A stretch of DNA of 36,826 nucleotides from an uncultured Clostridia bacterium (GTDB lineage: Bacteria; Bacillota; Clostridia; Oscillospirales; Ruminococcaceae), in assembly GCA_945829235.1 (NCBI GenBank), contig CALZUA010000031.1, positions 1 to 36,826 of the forward strand, in the 5' to 3' direction. Under the pieces are notes generated by a model that made no database searches, was not told the origin of the DNA, and saw nothing but the letters and a program-made list of their open reading frames with translations. The position numbers were made by a program, and so were the translations under genes. Position 1 is the stretch's first letter. Every line of letters begins with the position of its first letter. This document shows, piece after piece, positions 6,831-15,010 of this stretch.

Positions 6831-7493
6831 ATGATTTACATTACAGGGGATACACACGGGTCATTTGATGAATTTATAGGAAGATTTAATCATCAACCGA
6901 ATTCAGATGATATTGTTATAGTGTGCGGGGACTTTGGTTTTATATTCTCTGAAATGCAGAAACCGGACTTTGAGCGTCTGAAGGAACTGCCGTTTACAAT
7001 TCTATTTGTTGACGGAAATCACGAGAATTTCTCGGAGATATACAATTATCCCATCGAAGAATGGTGTGGCGGGAAAATTCATAGAATAGCGCCGAATATT
7101 GCGCACTTGATGCGCGGTCATTTGTTTTTGATTGACGGCAAGACCTTCTTCACAATGGGCGGGGCATATTCTGTAGACCGAGGTTGGCGGGTACGCGATG
7201 TGAGCTGGTGGGAGCAGGAGCTTCCTAATAATGAGGAGTATCGCACGGCGTCTGAAACTCTCGAGATGTGCAATCACAAAGTGGACTACATCTTGACTCA
7301 TGACGCGCCAGATTCTGTGATAATGCGTATGGGACTGTCGCCAAATCCTCGCGGCGCGGAATTGACGGGATTTCTTGAGTGGGTATTTCGGGAAGTCGAG
7401 TTTAGAAAGTGGTTTTTCGGGCATTATCACTCGGACTTGATGTTTGATGATAAGGTGTACTGTATGTATAAAAGCATTGTTACATTATGCTGA
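6831..7493 (+). CDS. Calcineurin-like metallophosphoesterase
   Basis: 220 residues with RBS GGAGG before the ATG. All metal-binding motifs of the family are present: GDTHG (residues 6-10), GDFG (33-36), GNHE (62-65), THD (156-158) and GHYH (197-200). Members use two metal ions to hydrolyse phosphoesters. The substrate may be a phosphoprotein, nucleotide or nucleic acid; short single-domain members like this often act on phosphoproteins or dinucleotides, but the sequence does not settle it. It lies between the small gene at 6455 and the promoter of the Sel1 gene. Within this island it could reverse a phosphorylation step or act on a nucleotide signal (inference). Confidence 0.9.
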   Translation: MIYITGDTHGSFDEFIGRFNHQPNSDDIVIVCGDFGFIFSEMQKPDFERLKELPFTILFVDGNHENFSEIYNYPIEEWCGGKIHRIAPNIAHLMRGHLFLIDGKTFFTMGGAYSVDRGWRVRDVSWWEQELPNNEEYRTASETLEMCNHKVDYILTHDAPDSVIMRMGLSPNPRGAELTGFLEWVFREVEFRKWFFGHYHSDLMFDDKVYCMYKSIVTLC

Positions 7494-7546
7494 TTGAATT
7501 CTGTTATGAAATGCTGTATGGTATATAAAAACATAACAAAAGTATC

Positions 7547-7575
7547 TTGACTATTTATATAAAGTGTGGTATAAT
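7547..7575 (+). promoter_or_regulatory. Promoter of the Sel1-repeat gene
   Basis: TTGACT (7547-7552), a 17-bp spacer and a perfect TATAAT (7570-7575), about 90 bp before the ATG at 7666. The leader contains a small inverted repeat, ACAAAGT (7584-7590) and ACTTTGT (7598-7604), right at the expected transcript start, which could serve as an operator or a 5' hairpin. Confidence 0.75.
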
Positions 7576-7665
7576 TTAAAATAACAAAGTTTATTCTACT
7601 TTGTGATAAAATGTGAAGATATCGTGCAATGGATTATAACAAAATGACTTAAAGGAGATTTGAGT

Positions 7666-10551
7666 ATGATTGATCCAGAATTGTTGAAAAAGGCAAAAGA
7701 AGGCGATTTTGATGCTCTTTTTCAAGTTGCAGACTCTTATTATTTTGGAGACGACGGAGAGCAGGATTACAAAAAGGCATATCTCTATTACACAAAAGTG
7801 TTTTCGATTGATCCTCGAAATGCTGATTTAAATAATATGCTTGGACTTTGTTTTATCCACGGACACGGTATTGCTCAAAACCAGGAAAAGGGTGTTGCAT
7901 TCTTTAAGACCGCGATTGCATTTGGCTCAATTGAGGCACACGTCAATCTTGGAAAGGCGTATGCTGATGGCAATGGGGTTGAACAAGATCTCGCTAAAGC
8001 AAAAAATCATTATGTTATTGCCGCTAATTCGGGTAACACTATGGCAATGATAAGATTGGGCGACATGTATAGTGAAGGAATTGGCGTAAATCAGGATTAT
8101 GAAAAGGCTTTCAACTATTACAAAAGGGCCGTTGATGCAGGAGATACCGGAGGATTGTATTGTCTAGGGTATTGTTATGCGGAAGGTAAAGGCGTTGAGA
8201 AAAACGTTCCGACTGCTATTGATTGTTGGAAGAAAGCGTCCGAAAATGGCAACGAATTTGCCGAATCTCAATTGGGATTTTGTTATAAAATAGGAGATGG
8301 AATAGAGAAAAATTTGAGAGAGGCGGCATTTTGGTACAAGAAAAGTGCTGATCACGGATATGATTATGCTGTAAGTGATTTTGCTTGTTGCATATTTGGT
8401 TTGGAAGATGCAACTCGCACGGAAATTGTTGAGGCAGTAAACTATTTAACTCGTGCATCAAATGCAGGTGCTCCCAAGCCAACATTTATTCTTGCAAGTG
8501 TATATAACGAAGGAAAGTTTGTTAATCAGAATAAGGAACTTGCATATAAGCTTTGGGCAAAGGGTGGAAATGCAGGTGATGGATCTTGTTCAAGAATGGC
8601 GGGAAATTGTTGCCGTGATGGAGAGGGAACAACAAGAGATATTGAGAAAGCTATGCGCTGGTATTCGCAGGGAGCAAAACAGGGTGATAGGGTAGCTACT
8701 ATGCTCGCAGGTTTTGAATATTATTCAGGAGAAAAAATCGTGCGAGACCATAAAAAGGCACTGTGGTTTTTTCTTAGAGCGGCTGATTTGGGAGATGTGA
8801 AAGGCAATTATTATGCTGCTCTTGTTTATGAGAGTGGAGAAGATATGGAACATAATCTTCCCGAGGCATTTAAACATTATTCGATAGCATCTGATGCCGG
8901 AGATGTTAATGCTATGGTTGCTAAAGCTTGTTATCACATGGATGGAATTGGTGGTGCAGAAAAGAATGAAACCATAGGTCTTGAACTCCTTGAGAGCGCA
9001 TATGACAATGGAAGTGAACTTGCCGGAGACTTGATGGCAGAGTATTTCAATAAGCTCACGGCTGATGAACTCAATAAAGAGTCCTATTTCAAAATTGTTT
9101 CAAAGCTTGCCGAATCAGGTAATCCCGATGCACAGTACATAATGTGGAAGCTTTACGATGAGGGGATATTTGTTGCTAAAGATGTGGACAAAGCGAATAC
9201 ATGGCTGAAAAAGGCGGCGGATGGTGGGAATGATATCGCTGCGGGTCTATACGGCTTAAAAATGGATATTGAGGGGAAACGCGCGGAGTGTGTAAGCTAT
9301 TGGGAAAAGGCGAAAAACAATAACGTTAAGATTAAAACGGATTTGGCAGTGTTGTACTTGAACGATAAAAGCGGGTTCAAGGATATTCAACAGGGAATAA
9401 AGTTATTGAATGAGGCTGTTGAAGTAGGGTTTCCGCAGGCAATGGCTGAACTTGGTCTTTGTTACGCCGGTGGGATTGGTGTTCCGAGTAATAGCAATAA
9501 GGCGGTTAATCTTTTGAGGGCGGCGGCAAATAAGAATTATGTACGAGCTCAATTTATTCTTGGGTGTATGTATCGTGACGGTGATCATTTGCCCGTTAGC
9601 GCGACTGACTCGATAATGTGGTTTACAAAAGCATCAGACGCGGGAGATTCAGATGCTCACTTTATGTTGGGCGTAATGTATTTTGACGGAAAACTTGTTC
9701 CAAAGGACGTTGATAAGGCAATATTCCATTTCAAGAAGTCGCTTGAGGATGAAAACATTCTACACCGTCAAGATGCTCAATATTTGTGTGGTTTGGCATA
9801 TGTGGAAAAGCAAAGGTATTCAGAGGCATTTGGTTATTTCCTAGAAGGCGCCAAAAGTGGCGATGGCGATTGTCAGTATCAAGTGGGAAATCTGTACACG
9901 TATGGAGAGGGCACCGAACAAGATTTTGCACAAGCGAAGCTCTGGCTTGAAAAAGCGCTCCAGAATGGTGTAAACGAAGCGGCGGTTCTCTTGAAACAGG
10001 TCGAAGATGAAAGAAAGATGGTCAACAGTGACTATGTCACCGAGTACCGAGGAGAGACTTCCTTGAAGGCAGATAATTTGTGGGAATTTATGCCGATAAT
10101 AAGAATGACGAGTTCTGAGAATGTTACGCTTGAGAATATTAAGAAGGAGTTTTCCTACTTTGCCGATGAATATGGCATTTCGCTTGCTATGGGCTATGGA
10201 GAAATAAGAAAGGGCGGTATGTTCAGTTCGGATAGCGTTCAGTGTTTGATTATTGCAAACTCAAATCATCAAAATGATTATTATAAATATTGCGTATCTC
10301 TTGCATTTCAAGGCAAAGTTCCTTTTGTAACTATTAACCAATTCGGAAGAAGTCCACAAATGGAAAAAGAAGGACGCGCCCAATTTGCTAAGGAAGACCG
10401 CAAGGGTAAGTCTTTATCGTATAAACTCGGCTCAAAATTCAGTGAAATGATTTTGAATGCCGGTAAAAGTGCGGATAAATTTCAGGAAGAACAGAGGTTT
10501 TATGCCGTGATGGAAGATATCATTTCAAATGTGTTTGGTGTGCAGATATAG
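7666..10551 (+). CDS. Giant Sel1-repeat protein with unique C-terminal domain
   Basis: 961 residues from the ATG at 7666; AAAGGAG (7651-7657) fits this start better than the in-frame TTG at 7660. Residues about 20-780 are some twenty Sel1 repeats of about 36 residues with the pattern A...LG..Y..G.GV..D..KA..W..KAA..G. Such repeats form a superhelical scaffold that gathers signalling partners. Residues about 800-961 form a distinct alpha/beta region (WEFMPIIRMTSS onward) without repeats, which I do not recognise. There is no signal peptide, so it is likely cytosolic. It has its own strong promoter and precedes the peptide-modification cassette by 90 bp. A role as sensor or assembly platform is inference. 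Confidence 0.85.
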   Translation: MIDPELLKKAKEGDFDALFQVADSYYFGDDGEQDYKKAYLYYTKVFSIDPRNADLNNMLGLCFIHGHGIAQNQEKGVAFFKTAIAFGSIEAHVNLGKAYADGNGVEQDLAKAKNHYVIAANSGNTMAMIRLGDMYSEGIGVNQDYEKAFNYYKRAVDAGDTGGLYCLGYCYAEGKGVEKNVPTAIDCWKKASENGNEFAESQLGFCYKIGDGIEKNLREAAFWYKKSADHGYDYAVSDFACCIFGLEDATRTEIVEAVNYLTRASNAGAPKPTFILASVYNEGKFVNQNKELAYKLWAKGGNAGDGSCSRMAGNCCRDGEGTTRDIEKAMRWYSQGAKQGDRVATMLAGFEYYSGEKIVRDHKKALWFFLRAADLGDVKGNYYAALVYESGEDMEHNLPEAFKHYSIASDAGDVNAMVAKACYHMDGIGGAEKNETIGLELLESAYDNGSELAGDLMAEYFNKLTADELNKESYFKIVSKLAESGNPDAQYIMWKLYDEGIFVAKDVDKANTWLKKAADGGNDIAAGLYGLKMDIEGKRAECVSYWEKAKNNNVKIKTDLAVLYLNDKSGFKDIQQGIKLLNEAVEVGFPQAMAELGLCYAGGIGVPSNSNKAVNLLRAAANKNYVRAQFILGCMYRDGDHLPVSATDSIMWFTKASDAGDSDAHFMLGVMYFDGKLVPKDVDKAIFHFKKSLEDENILHRQDAQYLCGLAYVEKQRYSEAFGYFLEGAKSGDGDCQYQVGNLYTYGEGTEQDFAQAKLWLEKALQNGVNEAAVLLKQVEDERKMVNSDYVTEYRGETSLKADNLWEFMPIIRMTSSENVTLENIKKEFSYFADEYGISLAMGYGEIRKGGMFSSDSVQCLIIANSNHQNDYYKYCVSLAFQGKVPFVTINQFGRSPQMEKEGRAQFAKEDRKGKSLSYKLGSKFSEMILNAGKSADKFQEEQRFYAVMEDIISNVFGVQI

Positions 10552-10641
10552 TTTTCATTATCGATTTGTGTGAATGGTGTTTCGGCGGATTGGTAGCGTA
10601 CCTGTATCGCTGTATTCTTATCACGAAAGGAAGTTATTCTT

Positions 10642-10923
10642 ATGTATATAAAAAACAGTTCAATTGTCGGCAGGCAAATCCATGATACATACTTTCTTAT
10701 TGATATCAATTCAAACTATCTTAACGATAGATGTTCTTTATATGAACTCAATGAAATTGCTTCTTTTATCTGGAATAAGATTGACGGTATAAGTGACGAA
10801 AATACAATTGCCCGTCAACTGAAGGATATGATTGTTGATGACACGGATTATGACGTCATACTCAATGATGTAAAAGAATATTTGCTTTCTTTGGAGAGAA
10901 ATGGTTTTATTATACTAGGTTAA
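10642..10923 (+). CDS. PqqD-like RiPP recognition element
   Basis: 93 residues with RBS GAAAGGAAG before ATG 10642. The length, the N-terminal beta-strand pattern, the LYELNEIASFIWNKIDG segment (residues about 33-49) and the C-terminal LNDVKEYLLSLERNGFI helix match PqqD-type recognition proteins. These bind the leader of a precursor peptide and present it to a radical SAM enzyme. It lies 12 bp before that enzyme and is co-transcribed with it. No enzymatic residues are expected. The neighbouring precursor at 12068 is its likely client. Confidence 0.85.
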   Translation: MYIKNSSIVGRQIHDTYFLIDINSNYLNDRCSLYELNEIASFIWNKIDGISDENTIARQLKDMIVDDTDYDVILNDVKEYLLSLERNGFIILG

Positions 10924-10935
10924 GGAGGAAGTTTC

Positions 10936-12015
10936 GTGGAGATTTCAGACACCCAAATGCAGCTTATTGATTTTGGATCAGATAAAATTTCAAAGTGGGA
11001 AAAAGAAAGGAAACTTTGTTCGGTCCATTTTGAGCTTACTCCCAAATGTAATTTTAAGTGTATTCATTGTTATCTTCAGAATGTTCATTCCCAGACGCAG
11101 CTTTCGTTTGAACGTGTTATAGAGATACTTGATATTTTGTATGAACAAGGAGTATTGTTTATTACATTTACCGGAGGCGAAATATTCCTTCGTGATGATT
11201 TTTTAGATATATATATGTATGCCAAAAAAAGAGGATTTCTCATAGAACTGTTTACGAATGCTTCTCTAATAACTGATTATGCAATCAATATTCTGGAGAA
11301 ATATCCGCCTATACTGGTAGATGTATCGTTATATGGTGCTTGTGAGGAAACCTATAAAAAAATTACCGGAATAAGCAATATGTTTGATAAAGTTATCGAC
11401 AGTTGTAAGAAAATGGTCGATAAGAATATACGAGTTGCCTTAAAATCACCAATATTAACCCTATCATTTTCGGAACTTGAAGAAATGAAGAAAATTGCTG
11501 AATCAATGAATGTTCCATTTCGAGCAAGTTTTGATATTACTCCAACGATTGAAAATGATATATCTACCAAAATATATCAGATACCATACGAATCTGTTTT
11601 GAAATGTGAATATGATGATTTTATTAGCTCCGAACCAGATAAATCATCTGTTCCTTCGATGGCTATTAGTGCTAGAAATAACAATTTGATATACCGATGC
11701 AAAATTGGAAAAATCAGCTGCGTGATTGATTACAATGGCAGATTGTGCCCTTGTATGAAACTTAAGCACAAAGGCTCTATAATAACAAGAGAAAATTTTG
11801 GGGAAATATGGAATAGTTTTGCTGCAATTCAGACCACAACAGCATCAAACAATTATAAATGTATCAATTGTCCGGCTTATGATTACTGCGATATATGCCC
11901 TGCTGAAATGGAATCATTGTATGGGGATGTTGAACATATCGATGAAACATTCTGTAAAGTCGCCTTTGCCAGAAAGGAGTTTCACGATACCAAGAAACCG
12001 CCGGTTTTAATATAG
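10936..12015 (+). CDS. Radical SAM/SPASM peptide maturase
   Basis: 359 residues from a GTG preceded by AAGGAGGAAG. The radical SAM motif C38-x3-C42-x2-C45 (CNFKCIHCY) binds the cluster that cleaves S-adenosylmethionine, and TGGE is at 79-82. A C-terminal SPASM domain carries cysteines at 255, 262, 271, 273, 309, 312, 318, 321 and 340, enough for two auxiliary clusters. Enzymes of this build install thioether or carbon-carbon crosslinks in ribosomally made peptides. The upstream PqqD-like protein and the downstream 44-residue peptide fix the context. The exact bond made cannot be predicted. Confidence 0.92.
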   Translation: MEISDTQMQLIDFGSDKISKWEKERKLCSVHFELTPKCNFKCIHCYLQNVHSQTQLSFERVIEILDILYEQGVLFITFTGGEIFLRDDFLDIYMYAKKRGFLIELFTNASLITDYAINILEKYPPILVDVSLYGACEETYKKITGISNMFDKVIDSCKKMVDKNIRVALKSPILTLSFSELEEMKKIAESMNVPFRASFDITPTIENDISTKIYQIPYESVLKCEYDDFISSEPDKSSVPSMAISARNNNLIYRCKIGKISCVIDYNGRLCPCMKLKHKGSIITRENFGEIWNSFAAIQTTTASNNYKCINCPAYDYCDICPAEMESLYGDVEHIDETFCKVAFARKEFHDTKKPPVLI

Positions 12016-12067
12016 TGGTTAAGCAATATCATTTGCTAGATCAAATATTGTTGGAAAGGAGGTTTAT

Positions 12068-12202
12068 ATGATGAGCTATGTAAAGCCTGACATCAAGAAG
12101 GTTGATGTAAATGTCGCAGTTGCAAAGCACTCTGATAACCAGTCGTCCTGCCAAGGCGGTCATTGTGTGAAAGCAACATACGAAAAAGATCCGTGGGGAT
12201 GA
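12068..12202 (+). CDS. RiPP precursor peptide (44 residues)
   Basis: A very strong RBS (AAAGGAGG, 12055-12062) precedes ATG ATG at 12068/12071; the peptide is 44 or 43 residues and ends with TGA at 12200. The N-terminal part (MMSYVKPDIKKVDVNVAV) is an amphipathic leader-like stretch. The C-terminal part has a serine-glutamine run and two cysteines, C33 and C38, in SSCQGGHCVKATY, and ends DPWG. The cysteines are natural acceptors for thioether crosslinks by the radical SAM enzyme 52 bp upstream; tyrosine and tryptophan near the end are alternative sites. No dedicated peptidase or exporter is seen next to it. Its small size makes it easy to miss in automatic annotation. Confidence 0.82.
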   Translation: MMSYVKPDIKKVDVNVAVAKHSDNQSSCQGGHCVKATYEKDPWG

Positions 12203-12243
12203 TTGTTCATCGACACTAATCAAGGAAATGCGATGAAAGGGGG

Positions 12244-12285
12244 ATCGGCACAGACAGTATATTTGTGTCGATTTCTTCTTTTATT
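12244..12285 (+). terminator. Terminator of the RiPP cassette
   Basis: ATCGGCACA (12244-12252) pairs with TGTGTCGAT (12264-12272) with one G-T pair, followed by TTCTTCTTTTATT. It separates the peptide gene from the large operon. Between here and 12402 I see no further gene and no convincing promoter, so the operon promoter is either weak or further upstream. Confidence 0.7.
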
Positions 12286-12401
12286 GTTACTAATATGTTT
12301 CGGGAGTTCTCAAAAGGAAGTGTATTCGTCAAACAATTTTAAGGCTATGTAAACAATCGTTGGGCATTTTTATATGGGATAAATGAAAGGGTGTGTTTGC
12401 A

Positions 12402-13403
12402 TTGATATATGATGTATTTTCACTATGGAGTGCTTATGGGGAGATTTTTTCCGGTAAGCCGGTTTGGTTTATAATTCTGTTTGCTGCAATTCACATCATA
12501 TCCCTTTTTCTCTGCATAAGGTTTGAAAAAAAGGGTATGCTTGGGAAGCGTCACAAGGGATTTTCTGCGTCACTTCATTATATGTTGTGGTGGCTTGTAA
12601 TTCTTGTTGTTCCTGTTTTTGGGGCATTGTGTTATGTGATGGGGGCGATTATACCGTTTCTAATTTGGAAAAAAGAACACCCCGAAGATGAGCGTTTTTC
12701 ATATAATTGCTCTCTACGGGTTGGACAGCTTTGGCTGATGGTCGCTTTTGGAGTGCTTGGAAAAATTCTGGAGTTTATATTGTCTTGGACGGGACTGATT
12801 TCTGTTGAGTTACATTTGGAGTTTATTGTAGCATTTGTTTTTTTTATCATAATAGTTTCTTGCGATATGATAACCGACTTTCTGAACAAGAGAGTTTATA
12901 TCTCGCTAAAATCTGCTGATAATCGTCCACTTGTTAACAAGGGAAAATTATTGGGGAAAAAATTACAAATTATTGATGATTTGAGATACGGTGAGGAATA
13001 TTCAAAAAGAATAAAGACAGAAATGAAGGCTGTTCGTATTGTCGCTGATGTTTTTTTTGATCAGCATCCTTTGGTTACTAAAAAAGCGAAGTCTTTTGTG
13101 CATAAAGATAAAGTTGATGCGGATGGTTATGTGTTTTTATATTCAATTCCGGAATATGGCAAGAAGAATATGCCCGATGTGGTAGAAACAAAGTGTATGA
13201 TGTTTCGGGGATTGACTCAACTGACTATAATAGAGGATTATGATGATAAATATATTCAGCGCACGATATATGTTGTAATGCCGAAAATAAGGTATATGTT
13301 AATGCGTTTTGGGATTTTACTTATGGTGCTGATTATATTATTTACGCCTGCTTTTATTGATCAACATTTAGAAACAATAAAGTTTTTTGCGAACTTAGTA
13401 TAA
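12402..13403 (+). CDS. Multi-pass membrane protein, unknown
   Basis: About 333 residues. Start is uncertain: GAAAGG (12385-12390) favours the TTG at 12402; an in-frame GTG at 12393 is too close. Hydrophobic segments lie near residues 18-38 (VWFIILFAAIHIISLFLCI), 60-85, 108-130, 138-158 and at the C-terminus (about 300-325). Between them is a basic soluble stretch (about 165-295) with beta-type pattern. I do not recognise the family. As the first gene of the operon it may anchor the complex to the membrane or act as a transport or pore component. It ends 18 bp before the Hsp70-like gene. Confidence 0.75.
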   Translation: MIYDVFSLWSAYGEIFSGKPVWFIILFAAIHIISLFLCIRFEKKGMLGKRHKGFSASLHYMLWWLVILVVPVFGALCYVMGAIIPFLIWKKEHPEDERFSYNCSLRVGQLWLMVAFGVLGKILEFILSWTGLISVELHLEFIVAFVFFIIIVSCDMITDFLNKRVYISLKSADNRPLVNKGKLLGKKLQIIDDLRYGEEYSKRIKTEMKAVRIVADVFFDQHPLVTKKAKSFVHKDKVDADGYVFLYSIPEYGKKNMPDVVETKCMMFRGLTQLTIIEDYDDKYIQRTIYVVMPKIRYMLMRFGILLMVLIILFTPAFIDQHLETIKFFANLV

Positions 13404-13421
13404 TTTATTTCGGAGGTAAAA

Positions 13422-15008
13422 ATGTTAAGGGTTGGAATTGATCTTGGAACAACAAATACTGTTGTAAGTTACATAGATAAAAATGGCGATTGGGAGAAGT
13501 TGAGCTTTAGCAACGGCAGACCCGATGACCGCTGTTTGTTGCCTTCAATGGTTGCTATTTGCAATCAGTTGCCTATAATTGGTCAAGGGGCAGTAGACCA
13601 TTCTATGAGTTTCCCGAAAGAGTGTTGCCCCAACAGAAAGAGGGAAATGGGACAGCGGAGTAACTCGTGGCTTATCGGTTCGGAGTACCTGTCGCCGGAA
13701 GAAATTTCGGAATACATCTTGAAGGAAGTCTATAACGAATTATGCAGAAAATTCCCAAATGAAACATTTAATGCGTTTGTCACTGTACCCGCCGGCTTCA
13801 CCAATAACGCAAGAATTGCCACAAAAAAGGCATTGATTGCCGCTGGATTTTATGTGGATGAAAATTGTTTGGCTGATGAGCCGGTTGCCGCTGCGATTGC
13901 TTATAGTTCCGAGCTGTCTGATAATGAATATGTTCTTGTTGTAGATATCGGCGGCGGTACATTTGATCTTTGCTTGTTGGAGTGCAATTATGTTGGCGGT
14001 ACAGATTTGCCTGACCGTATTATACCTATTGAGGTAGGGTGCGACTCGAATAGTGGGCTTTTTCTTGGCGGAGATGCAGTTGATGAAGTAATCTTAAAGT
14101 ATATGGTCAAAGAGTTCAATAAAGCTAACGGCTGTAATGTCCCGTATGATATTTATAATTCAAACACTGCTACGGATGAAGAATTGAAGGCAGCTGTTGC
14201 AATGAAATCAATGATTCTCGAAGTGAAGAAGGCTCTTTATGCCGGAAACGATGAGGCAAGATGTTTCAAGCAGAATATAATGTCCGGAAAAGACTTGGAT
14301 ATTACGATTACGAGAGAAAAGTACTGCAGACTTATGGCTGAACCTTTTGATGGAAACAAAGACAGAACGGATAAAGATAACAACAAGCCCTTTAGTATTA
14401 CCGAAGGTTTTGGGTTTTGCATTGACAACTTGTTTAGGGGAATTAAAACCGAAATCAGGCACAAGGTGAATACGGTATTGCTGGTTGGTGGAATGTCCCG
14501 CGAGATTTGTCTTAACCAAATACTTAATACGCAGTTTGCGAATGTTATTGTAGCTCCTGAAAACCTTGCATTGTATCTTGTTTCAAGGGGTGCCGCTATC
14601 TGTAATAGCAATTTGCGTGTGAAGGTTGAAAGCATCGCATACACATCAATAGGAATAGTCCTTCGCAATGGGGAGGCTGTTAGCAACATTATCGAAGAGG
14701 GCAGTAGGATTGATGGCAAAACAACCTATGAGCACACATTTAAGATTGAAGACAAAGACGCTACAGCCGTTAAGATTATGATTGTGGAATATCGCGGTGA
14801 ATATAACGAGCACGATTTTAAGAATGGCAGATATGCTGTAATATTGGACGAGAATGTCCAACTAATGGATAAATTTTCAAAGCTTAGTGGCTTAAAAAGC
14901 AGGGAAAAAGTCAAGTTGATTTGCAAGTTTACAGTTGATAAGATACTGCTGATTACAGTGAAGAATGGAAATAAGTCTAACTTGTTGGATGTAAAACTGG
15001 GGAGATAA
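13422..15008 (+). CDS. Hsp70-like chaperone lacking the helical lid
   Basis: 528 residues, RBS TCGGAGG. The nucleotide-binding domain shows phosphate-1 VGIDLGTTNT (4-13), VTVPAGFTNNAR (120-131), EPVAAA (153-158), phosphate-2 VVDIGGGTFD (173-182) and adenosine motif VGGMSR (355-360), all as in DnaK. A shortened substrate-binding beta domain follows (about 400-528), but the C-terminal helical lid of DnaK is missing; DnaK is about 610-640 residues. It should bind ATP and possibly client proteins. The phosphate motifs look intact, so it is probably active. It is followed 2 bp later by a second actin-like ATPase, and a DnaJ-type zinc finger was encoded earlier in the island. It is clearly not the housekeeping DnaK. 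Confidence 0.9.
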   Translation: MLRVGIDLGTTNTVVSYIDKNGDWEKLSFSNGRPDDRCLLPSMVAICNQLPIIGQGAVDHSMSFPKECCPNRKREMGQRSNSWLIGSEYLSPEEISEYILKEVYNELCRKFPNETFNAFVTVPAGFTNNARIATKKALIAAGFYVDENCLADEPVAAAIAYSSELSDNEYVLVVDIGGGTFDLCLLECNYVGGTDLPDRIIPIEVGCDSNSGLFLGGDAVDEVILKYMVKEFNKANGCNVPYDIYNSNTATDEELKAAVAMKSMILEVKKALYAGNDEARCFKQNIMSGKDLDITITREKYCRLMAEPFDGNKDRTDKDNNKPFSITEGFGFCIDNLFRGIKTEIRHKVNTVLLVGGMSREICLNQILNTQFANVIVAPENLALYLVSRGAAICNSNLRVKVESIAYTSIGIVLRNGEAVSNIIEEGSRIDGKTTYEHTFKIEDKDATAVKIMIVEYRGEYNEHDFKNGRYAVILDENVQLMDKFSKLSGLKSREKVKLICKFTVDKILLITVKNGNKSNLLDVKLGR

Positions 15009-15010
15009 CT

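Noticed and set aside
10590-10618. Possible promoter TTGGTA-17-TATTCT before the PqqD-like gene
   Set aside because: Only four of six matches in each box and the start of transcription would fall on the RBS; readthrough from 7547 is simpler.
12041-12223. 60-codon minus-strand frame over the peptide precursor
   Set aside because: The plus strand has a strong RBS, the right neighbours and a terminator; the antisense frame has none.
13422-15008. Housekeeping dnaK
   Set aside because: It is about 100 residues shorter, lacks the lid, and grpE, dnaJ and hrcA are absent; the context is an accessory operon.
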